This document shows, piece after piece, positions 1-4,862 of a stretch of DNA of 6,611 nt. The stretch lies in assembly GCA_902493155.1 (NCBI GenBank), contig CABUOE010000127.1, forward strand, positions 1 to 6,611, in the 5' to 3' direction. How positions within the stretch are numbered: position 1 is the stretch's first letter; the number at the start of each line of letters is the position of its first letter. A program made the translations under genes and the position numbers. The notes beneath the pieces are model-generated. The model was not told where the DNA came from. It worked only from the letters and a program-made list of their open reading frames with translations, and did not search any database. This DNA comes from an uncultured Eubacteriales bacterium. Its GTDB lineage: Bacteria > Bacillota > Clostridia > Oscillospirales > Ruminococcaceae.

Positions 1-109
1 CAGCGGCATAAAACGGCTTCAGCCGTTTTGCTATGGTGATAATCATCCACAAAAAGTTTTGTAATACAAAACTTTGCGCCTTCGGCGCATGGCACACGTT
101 GTGTGCCAT
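1..109 (-). CDS. Small repeat-encoded ORF, partial (hypothetical)
   Basis: The frame starts with ATG at 109-107 and is open for 36 codons until the window edge. It begins MAHNVCHAPKAQ and continues through a hydrophobic stretch, FLWMIITI, at residues 19-26. If the missing part resembles copy B, the full product would be about 81 residues. There is no Shine-Dalgarno sequence. The ATG lies only 8 bases past the -10 box, so any transcript from that promoter would be leaderless or nearly so. I recognise no domain. Five of the six codon differences from copy B change the amino acid, which argues against strong protein-level selection. It may be only an open stretch of the repeat. Confidence 0.35.
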   Translation of the reverse strand, partial: MAHNVCHAPKAQSFVLQNFLWMIITIAKRLKPFYAA

Positions 110-117
110 TTGTGGAT

Positions 118-126
118 ATTATACCA
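118..126 (-). promoter_or_regulatory. Extended -10 promoter in repeat copy A, reading left
   Basis: The minus strand reads TGGTATAAT: a consensus TATAAT (118-123) preceded by the TGn extension. No convincing -35 is present, which is acceptable for an extended -10 promoter. Transcription would start near 111 and run out of the window through the hairpins. The same nine bases occur at 4408-4416 in copy B. Confidence 0.55.
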
Positions 127-198
127 CACATCGACAAAATAGAAAAGCAAACAGCTTGTTACAAAATGCATAAAATTAGCTCTATTTTCCTTCCTGTA

Positions 199-215
199 TT
201 CTCCGATTGGGAGAA
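199..215. other. Short perfect inverted repeat upstream of the MATE promoter
   Basis: TTCTCC and GGAGAA are perfect inverted 6-mers separated by GATTG. The centre is about 34 bases upstream of the -35 box at 241, so it could be an operator half-site pair for an activator or repressor. The rest of 131-240 is AT-rich with no other signal that I can support. Confidence 0.3.
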
Positions 216-240
216 ATCATCGACAGCGATGGTCAGATAC

Positions 241-269
241 TTGCAAATATTTATTAATTCTTTTATAAT
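241..269 (+). promoter_or_regulatory. Sigma-A promoter for the MATE gene
   Basis: TTGCAA (241-246) and a consensus TATAAT (264-269) are separated by exactly 17 bases in a very AT-rich stretch. The start of transcription would be about 276, giving a leader of roughly 87 bases ahead of the MATE start codon at 363. Confidence 0.75.
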
Positions 270-303
270 GGATAACATTGAGAATGAATAGGAACAATCA
301 TTC

Positions 304-328
304 AAGGGCAGGTTTTAGACCTGCCCTT
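304..328 (+). promoter_or_regulatory. Leader hairpin upstream of the MATE gene
   Basis: AAGGGCAGGT (304-313) pairs perfectly with ACCTGCCCTT (319-328) around a 5-base loop. It lies between the predicted transcription start (about 276) and the ribosome binding site (351-355). The bases after the stem (CTATTGTC) are only weakly T-rich, so it is a poor intrinsic terminator. It could act as an attenuator, an mRNA-stabilising 5' hairpin, or a weak terminator for upstream transcription. Confidence 0.5.
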
Positions 329-362
329 CTATTGTCGAAAAGGCATTTTGAGGAGTGTGATT

Positions 363-1727
363 ATGGAAGGATTTAAGGAAAATAAGATGGGGGCAACCCC
401 CATGATGAAGCTGATTATCAGCATGTCGCTGCCCGCCATGCTCTCCATGCTGGTACAGGCGCTTTATAACATTGTGGACAGCATGTTCGTCTCCTGGTAT
501 TCCCAGTCGGCTCTGACCGCTGTCTCGCTGGCCTTTCCGATCCAGATGCTGATGATTTCGGTAGGAGTCGGAACTGGTGTGGGCATCAACTCTCTGGTTT
601 CCCGGCGACTTGGGGAACAAAAGCAGGAAGAAGCGGATCACGCGGCGACCCATGGACTGATTTTAGGAGCTCTCAGTTGGCTGCTGTTTCTGATTTTTGG
701 TCTGTTTTTTACAAAGCCCTTTTTTGCCGCCTTTTCCGACGACCCGACCATTATCGCCATGGGCGACCAGTATTTGTCTATCGCCTGTGTGTTTTCCTTT
801 GGCATTCTGATCGAAGTAGCGGCGGAAAAGACGCTGCAGGCAACCGGGAACATGATTTTTCCCATGATTGCTCAGCTCATCGGCGCTATTACAAACATCA
901 TCCTAGACCCAATTTTTATCTTTGGATGGATGGGAATTCCGTCTATGGGAATTGCCGGCGCCGCTATTGCCACTGTTACCGGGCAGATTCTTTCGATGAT
1001 TTTTTTGCTGGGCATTCTGCTGTTTGGCAACCATGCAGTCAACATTCGGTTTAAGAACTTTCGATTCCGAGCAAAAACGGTCAAAGATATTTACGCCGTT
1101 GGTTTCCCGTCGATTATCATGCAGTCCATCGGTTCGGTTCTGGTCATGGGCCTCAATGCGATTTTGGGGACGATTTCCGAAACTGGTGTCGCTATCCTGG
1201 GCGTTTACTACAAGCTTCAGTCCTTTGTGTTCATGCCTGTGTTCGGCTTGACGCAAGGGCTGATGCCGATTATGGGGTACAACTACGGCGCCCGAAAGGC
1301 AAAGCGGCTGGTTTCCTCCCTCAAGCTAGGATCGATTATTGCTTTGGTCATTATGGTGATGGGAACGCTGCTTTTCTGGGGGATGACGGAGCAATTGCTG
1401 AGTATCTTTAAAGCAGATGCTCAGATGATGGCGGACGGTATTCCCGCCCTGCGCATTATCAGCCTTTGCTTTATCCCTGCTGCAATGGGCATTACTTTTT
1501 CGACGATTTTTCAGGCGGTGGGCATGGGCTTTAAGAGTTTGCTCATATCCCTGCTCCGCCAGCTGATTCTTATTTTGCCTGTGGCGTATTTCCTGTCCAA
1601 AATGGGGCTTATTTACGTGTGGTATGCATTCCCCATTGCGGAGGCCATCTCTTTTGTGGTGAGTATTTTTATATACCTGCATCTTTACAAGACACATATT
1701 AAAAATTTGGCTCAAGCTGCTGAATAG
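363..1727 (+). CDS. MATE family efflux transporter
   Basis: This 454-residue protein is an integral membrane antiporter of the multidrug and toxic compound extrusion family, expected to export organic cations or drugs in exchange for Na+ or H+. The N-terminal half opens with the typical segment around KLIISMSLPAMLSMLVQALY (residues 16-35) and D39 in YNIVDSMFV. It then has a glycine-rich GVGTGVGINSLVSRRLG (68-84) and the NIILDPIFIFG loop (178-188). The C-terminal half has QGLMPIMGYNYGAR (298-311), the equivalent repeat motif of this family. Length and about 12 hydrophobic segments fit the family. ATG 363 is preferred because AGGAG (351-355) lies 7 bases before it; an in-frame TTG at 348 would sit upstream of that site. 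Clostridia carry many such paralogues, so substrate cannot be predicted. Confidence 0.93.
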   Translation: MEGFKENKMGATPMMKLIISMSLPAMLSMLVQALYNIVDSMFVSWYSQSALTAVSLAFPIQMLMISVGVGTGVGINSLVSRRLGEQKQEEADHAATHGLILGALSWLLFLIFGLFFTKPFFAAFSDDPTIIAMGDQYLSIACVFSFGILIEVAAEKTLQATGNMIFPMIAQLIGAITNIILDPIFIFGWMGIPSMGIAGAAIATVTGQILSMIFLLGILLFGNHAVNIRFKNFRFRAKTVKDIYAVGFPSIIMQSIGSVLVMGLNAILGTISETGVAILGVYYKLQSFVFMPVFGLTQGLMPIMGYNYGARKAKRLVSSLKLGSIIALVIMVMGTLLFWGMTEQLLSIFKADAQMMADGIPALRIISLCFIPAAMGITFSTIFQAVGMGFKSLLISLLRQLILILPVAYFLSKMGLIYVWYAFPIAEAISFVVSIFIYLHLYKTHIKNLAQAAE

Positions 1728-1820
1728 GAGTGTTACAACATTCTTTCTCCAGCCTTTTTGAGGCATAACCTCCCTGCCGTACAGACAGGGCTTTGATGTA
1801 ACCGGAGACGCATCACTTGA

Positions 1821-2024
1821 AAACAAAGGGGAAAATTCAGTGGAATCAATCGCCTTTTTCGATTACCAGCAAGGTCATCATTACTAAGTCATCCGGGAGA
1901 ATCGGTTCAGAGTCGAGTTTACAGCATCTCCCGCCATTTCAAAAGTGCGTTTGGAAGGCTCGATTTAATCGGCGATGCTGTAAACGGTTCCGGTCAAGTT
2001 CAATATATTTGGAATGCGGATTAG
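1821..2024 (+). other. Start-less open frame between MATE and the terminator (possible gene remnant)
   Basis: The interval 1728-2024 has no intact gene. One plus-strand frame is open for 67 codons from a TGA at 1818-1820 to TAG at 2022-2024, directly abutting the terminator stem. It has no ATG, GTG or TTG codon. Its last part reads like a real protein end (DLIGDAVNGSGQVQYIWNAD). A second frame has AAAGGGG 8 bases before a GTG at 1841 but stops after 15 codons. I recognise no family. The minus strand also gives short protein-like stretches, so this is only a weak case for a decayed gene. Confidence 0.25.
1917..1985. repeat. 12-bp perfect inverted repeat with 45-bp spacer
   Basis: GTTTACAGCATC (1917-1928) and GATGCTGTAAAC (1974-1985) are perfect inverted copies. 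No gene is intact here, so the pair may be the remains of a small element, a binding site pair, or the base of an RNA structure. A perfect 12-bp inverted pair this close together is unlikely by chance. Confidence 0.6.
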
Positions 2025-2220
2025 AAAAACCGGCAGGAAGAAAACACCTGCCGGTTTTTGCTCTTTTTGTAATCGGACAAAAAGGGAAGCGTTCCCAGCC
2101 AAAACAGATGGATGTGGGTTCGGCCGATAAATCCGTTAAACGCTGTAAACTCCTGGTAAAAAATTCCGCCAGCCATTCCAGCAATGGCGTATCCGAAAGT
2201 CCAAGATACTCATTTTTCAT
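2021..2220 (-). pseudogene. Frameshifted, truncated remnant of a DUF2871-like membrane protein
   Basis: On the minus strand, the frame running from 2209 to the stop at 2021-2023 contains FGYAIAGMAGGIFYQEFTAF, then NGFIGRT and HIHLFWLGTLPFL. From memory, this matches the N-terminal half of DUF2871 proteins (GGVFYREFTKFNGFTG, then HxHxxxLG). A start, ATG AAA AAT GAG TAT, lies at 2220 in another frame; restoring a single T near 2204 would fuse MKNEYL directly to WTFGYAIAG. The residues between GRT and HIH seem to be missing. The frame runs into the terminator after about 60 codons, whereas the family is well over 100 residues. It starts 23 bases after fbp. I infer a dead gene once cotranscribed with fbp; the family call rests on recall, not a search. 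Confidence 0.6.
2025..2059. terminator. Strong bidirectional intrinsic terminator between MATE and fbp
   Basis: AAAAACCGGCAGG (2025-2037) pairs perfectly with CCTGCCGGTTTTT (2047-2059) around a 9-base loop. T runs follow on both strands: TTTTTGCTCTTTTTG on plus, and TTTTTCTAATC on minus. It serves convergent MATE (plus) and fbp (minus) transcription. Confidence 0.88.
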
Positions 2221-2243
2221 TTTATTCTCTGGGGATACATCGG

Positions 2244-4238
2244 TTATTCAAGTTTTCCTTTGTGCCGTTCTTTGATGAGACCGGTGCGGTAAGCATTGAG
2301 CAGCAACTTCAGGTCTCCGATGTTTTCTCGTATCTGGACGCCTTCGTCGGTATCGGCATTTTTGATGCGGTTTTCCATAGTTTCAAAAACGATTGCAGTA
2401 GATAAAATGTCTTTGTTGTTCCGGATAGCGTTGTCCACGCCGGCGAAAGGCTCATGGGAGGAAATGCGGATGCCATAAGAGTTATAAATCAGGGTGTAAC
2501 CCGCAATGCCGGTAGTGGGCTGGTAGGCTTTGCAGAAACCTCCGTCGATGACGATGAGGCGTCCTCCCGCTTTGACAGGCTGCTCCCCATCCTTGGATTT
2601 GACGGGAATGTGCCCGTTGATGATATGGGAGTGAGCGCCGCCCAGACCAAATTCATGAAGAATTTTTAGGCAGACCTCTTCCTTTTTGCTGTGGATATAA
2701 TAGGCATTTTTAGACTCAGTCCACGCAGCAGGATCTGGGATGAGCAGTCGCTCAAAGGTCGCCATCTTTTCCCGTCCAAACAAGGGAGAGTGTTTCCCGC
2801 ACCACAAAAACCACAGGAAGTCTTTGCCCAGCTGTCGTTCCGGAGAACCGGGCTTTGCGTAATAACCCTGCCGGGCCACCGACTCGGCGTAGTCTAGAAA
2901 CCGCTTGCCAGTGAGCTTTTCCCCGTTCACATCGAACGCCATGAAGGTCTCGTCCATATTCATGGGAATGCAGCCGTGGAAAAGAAGGTTTCCGTTACAG
3001 CAGGCGTAAAGCCCGCCCTTGGAATAGAGGAATTTTGCGTGCCGCTGGAGTTTTTCGCTTTGCTGAAAAGAAAAGCGAAGCTGACTCATGAGTTCCGATT
3101 CCTCCGGGCTTAACTGATAAGGATTTTGCGGGTCGACGGTTGGGAATTCCGTATCTGACAGCGGATAAGTGACGCTGCCGATGGTAATTTGCTTTGTCTC
3201 ATAATCGATTTTATCCAGCAGCAGGCGATCCTCCATTTGAAAAGAGGGATTTCTCAGGACGATTTGGCCTTCCAATTTAAAGAGGATAATGGCGATGGCT
3301 TTGTGCATCCGGGAAACCAGTAACACGTCTTTGGGATTATAGCTGCTTTCATCGCTGATTTTTGGCCGGAAACAGTCGGTGTTGACGTGTTGATACACTT
3401 CGTTGGCAAAGAGTGCTAGGGGACGCAGACTTATGCCATAGCCGGTTTCGATGACCTCTAAATTGCTGTAGTTCATCGAATTGTTGAGAACGTTTGCAAT
3501 ACAGGTTCTGCTGCCGGCTGCCGCTCCCATCCAGAGAATGTCGTGGTTCCCCCACTGAATATCCACCGAGTGATGTTCCATCAAAGAATCCATGATAATA
3601 TCCGCCCGGGGCCCCCGGTCAAAGATATCGCCCACAATGTGAAGCCTGTCCACTACCAGACGCTTGATGGTGTCACAAACGGCGATGATGAACTCGTCGG
3701 CCTGGTCCACCTCGATAATAGTGGATAGGATATTGGCGTAATAGTTTTCCTTATTGAGCTCTCCGTAGTTTGTGTGAAGAAGCTCGTCAATGATATAGGC
3801 GAAATCTTTTGGGAGAGCCTGGCGTACTTTTGCCCGCGTGTATTTGGAGGAAACCAGCCTGCAAACTTCCAGGAGACGGTGGAGGGTAATGCGATACCAC
3901 TCGTCCAGATCGGAAACCGTCTCCTTGATTTCTTTTAATTTTGCATCGGTGTAATAGATGAGCGTCGCCAATATAGCCCGTTCTTTTTCAGGTAAGGTGT
4001 TTTTATAAAGGGCCTCTACTTTTTCCTTGATGACACCGGAAGCGTTGTTCAGAATGTGGAGAAACGCCTCGTACTCCCCGTGGAGGTCAGACATAAAATG
4101 CTCGGTACCTTTAGGAAGGTTCATGACCGCTTGGAGATTGATGATTTCCGCAGCCGCAGCCTGTACGGTGGGGTATTGTGCGGAGAGAATTTTTAGATAA
4201 CGCAGATTCTCAGCTGTCTTATTGTTGTCGTAGCTCAT
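2244..4238 (-). CDS. fbp: Fructose-1,6-bisphosphatase class III
   Basis: This cytosolic gluconeogenic enzyme removes the 1-phosphate of fructose 1,6-bisphosphate to give fructose 6-phosphate. The 664-residue product is close in length to Bacillus subtilis Fbp (about 670) and appears intact. It carries the metallophosphoesterase metal-binding motifs of class III: SDLHGEY (50-56), GDIFDRG (203-209) and GNHD (230-233). It also has the conserved C-terminal segments LLFHGCIP (418-425), INGHIPVK (540-547) and IDGGFCKAYQ (564-573). CCCTCCT at 4242-4248 (AGGAGGG on the minus strand) lies 3-4 bases before the ATG at 4238, confirming the start. It is transcribed alone from 4295-4323 and ends toward the terminator at 2025-2059, with a DUF2871-like remnant in between. 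Confidence 0.97.
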   Translation of the reverse strand: MSYDNNKTAENLRYLKILSAQYPTVQAAAAEIINLQAVMNLPKGTEHFMSDLHGEYEAFLHILNNASGVIKEKVEALYKNTLPEKERAILATLIYYTDAKLKEIKETVSDLDEWYRITLHRLLEVCRLVSSKYTRAKVRQALPKDFAYIIDELLHTNYGELNKENYYANILSTIIEVDQADEFIIAVCDTIKRLVVDRLHIVGDIFDRGPRADIIMDSLMEHHSVDIQWGNHDILWMGAAAGSRTCIANVLNNSMNYSNLEVIETGYGISLRPLALFANEVYQHVNTDCFRPKISDESSYNPKDVLLVSRMHKAIAIILFKLEGQIVLRNPSFQMEDRLLLDKIDYETKQITIGSVTYPLSDTEFPTVDPQNPYQLSPEESELMSQLRFSFQQSEKLQRHAKFLYSKGGLYACCNGNLLFHGCIPMNMDETFMAFDVNGEKLTGKRFLDYAESVARQGYYAKPGSPERQLGKDFLWFLWCGKHSPLFGREKMATFERLLIPDPAAWTESKNAYYIHSKKEEVCLKILHEFGLGGAHSHIINGHIPVKSKDGEQPVKAGGRLIVIDGGFCKAYQPTTGIAGYTLIYNSYGIRISSHEPFAGVDNAIRNNKDILSTAIVFETMENRIKNADTDEGVQIRENIGDLKLLLNAYRTGLIKERHKGKLE

Positions 4239-4294
4239 AAGCCCTCCTGTTGCTTTTCATAGCTCGGAACCCTATTTTGGTTGCCGATAGATTC

Positions 4295-4323
4295 AGTATA
4301 CTGGGTTTGCGAATATTAGTAAA
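4295..4323 (-). promoter_or_regulatory. Sigma-A promoter for fbp
   Basis: On the minus strand, TTTACT (4323-4318) and TATACT (4300-4295) are separated by 17 bases. The match is four of six at -35 and five of six at -10. Transcription would start near 4288, leaving a leader of about 50 bases. No operator is obvious. Confidence 0.65.
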
Positions 4324-4407
4324 GACGAATTTTGTAAAAAACCGGAGAAAATCCTCGATGAAACTGTGTTTGTTTACAAAAATCTAATGTTTTGCTGTTT
4401 TTTTGTG

Positions 4408-4416
4408 TGGTATAAT
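4408..4416 (+). promoter_or_regulatory. Extended -10 promoter in repeat copy B, reading toward the CPBP gene
   Basis: TGGTATAAT gives a consensus -10 (4411-4416) with the TGn extension; no good -35 is spaced correctly. Transcription would start near 4423, just before an ATG at 4425. It would run through all the hairpins toward the CPBP-tadA genes. The identical motif in copy A supports it as part of the element. Confidence 0.55.
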
Positions 4417-4424
4417 ATCCACAA

Positions 4425-4671
4425 ATGGCACACAAAGTGTGCCATGCGCCGAAGGCAAAAAGTTTTGCATCAAAAAACTTTTTGTGGATGATTATCACCA
4501 TAGATAAAACGGCTTTAGCCGTTTTATGCCGCTGAAAGCGGCATTGCAAGCCCAATAGGGCTGGCAGATATGGTAAATGACCTCATAAGCAAACAGCGTT
4601 GCTGTTTGCAAAACGCCCAGAAGGCGCCTTTATTCCGCTGGCGCGGGATATGTGAGAACATTGTATCATAA
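4425..4671 (+). pseudogene. Broken copy of the repeat-encoded small ORF
   Basis: ATG 4425 opens a 36-residue frame (MAHKVCHAPKAKSF...) that stops at TGA 4533-4535. Compared with copy A, an extra base near 4504 shifts the frame. The original frame also acquired TAG at 4516-4518, where copy A has CTGAAG. Downstream, that original frame is open from 4519 to TAA 4669-4671 and reads PFYAAESGIASPIGLADMVN, then DLISKQRCCLQNAQKAPLFR and WRGICENIVS. A repaired frame would be about 81 codons. No ribosome binding site is seen. Whether this was ever a protein is uncertain, because the same bases form hairpins. Confidence 0.4.
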
Positions 4672-4790
4672 ATTTGCAAACCATAAAAGGGCTTGCACGG
4701 TATGCAGCCTTTGCCGCAGACCGGGAGTGCTATAGCACAGCCAAAGGTTTGCGGACCGAAGTATTACTGACCTGAAAAAGAACGGCTGCT

Positions 4791-4811
4791 GTCTGAGCCA
4801 GACGCTTTTTT
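4791..4811 (+). terminator. Terminator-like hairpin 1 in the CPBP leader
   Basis: GTCTG (4791-4795) pairs with CAGAC (4799-4803) around AGC, followed almost directly by six Ts (4806-4811). An upstream AAAAAG (4775-4780) can extend pairing with the T run. This looks like an intrinsic terminator ahead of a coding sequence. Confidence 0.55.
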
Positions 4812-4820
4812 GAACTTTAG

Positions 4821-4843
4821 AGCTGCTGGGCAGGCGCTTTTTT
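4821..4843 (+). terminator. Terminator-like hairpin 2 in the CPBP leader
   Basis: CTGC (4823-4826) pairs with GCAG (4830-4833), with some extension across a bulge, followed by GCGC and six Ts (4838-4843). The unit repeats the pattern of hairpin 1: GCTGCTG, then CAG(A/G)CGCTTTTTTG. The two look like a tandem duplication. The T run ends 7 bases before the ribosome binding site. Confidence 0.45.
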
Positions 4844-4862
4844 GTTATAGAGGAGTTTTTGT

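Larger units (their letters stand above)
1..130 (-). repeat. Hairpin-rich interspersed repeat, copy A (truncated by window edge)
   Basis: Read on the minus strand from 130 to 1, this segment matches 4404-4534 (plus) with about ten differences in 131 aligned positions, counted by eye. It contains, in order, an extended -10 box, a GGCACAC/GTGTGCC hairpin, a GCGCC-GAA-GGCGC hairpin, an AAAGTTTTGT/ACAAAACTTT hairpin, and AAAACGGCT/AGCCGTTTT. The first three hairpins are bracketed by ATCCACAAA and TTTGTGGAT, which can pair with each other. Identity with copy B begins abruptly at TGTGTGG (130), so the border there is real. The other end lies outside the window. I do not recognise a named repeat family. 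Confidence 0.9.
4404..4671 (+). repeat. Hairpin-rich interspersed repeat, copy B
   Basis: The first 131 bases match copy A (1-130) in inverted orientation. Hairpins seen in order: GGCACAC/GTGTGCC; GCC-GAA-GGC; AAAAAGTTTT/AAAACTTTTT; ATAAAACGGCT/AGCCGTTTTAT (4504-4527); TGCCGCT/AGCGGCA (4527-4543); AGCCC/GGGCT (4549-4562); GCAAACAGC/GCTGTTTGC (4589-4609); CGCC/GGCG (4614-4626); CCGC/GCGG (4635-4646). ATCCACAAA (4417-4425) can pair with TTTGTGGAT (4481-4489) to close the first three. The right limit is inferred: 4651-4668 is an imperfect inverted copy of the left end 4408-4425, suggesting a MITE-like element of about 261 bp. No transposase is nearby. Confidence 0.8.
4676..4843 (+). promoter_or_regulatory. 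Structured leader of the CPBP gene, no known riboswitch recognised
   Basis: After the repeat, the leader can fold AAAGG(G)CT with AGCCTTT (about 4686-4711). It can also fold CCGCAGACC with GGTTTGCGG (one G-U pair) around an inner GTGC-TATA-GCAC hairpin. GCAAACC (4676-4682) is an alternative partner for GGTTTGC, so two mutually exclusive folds are possible. Two terminator-like hairpins close the region before the ribosome binding site at 4851-4855. A weak -10 (TATCAT, 4664-4669) without a clear -35 could start this RNA. The layout suggests attenuation or a small stand-alone RNA; I see no T-box or other familiar riboswitch signature. Confidence 0.4.

Noticed and set aside
348..362. TTG at 348 as the start of the MATE gene
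   Set aside because: The AGGAG ribosome binding site (351-355) lies downstream of it and is correctly spaced for ATG 363.
1772..1790. CCCTG/CAGGG hairpin as a MATE terminator
   Set aside because: The stem is only five uninterrupted pairs and no T run follows; the strong terminator at 2025-2059 is a better candidate.
1326..1826. Minus-strand open frame opposite the end of the MATE gene
   Set aside because: It overlaps a confident coding region on the other strand and its histidine- and asparagine-rich product has no family character.
4404..4650. CRISPR-like array
   Set aside because: The hairpins differ in sequence and spacing; there is no repeated unit with regular spacers and no cas gene.
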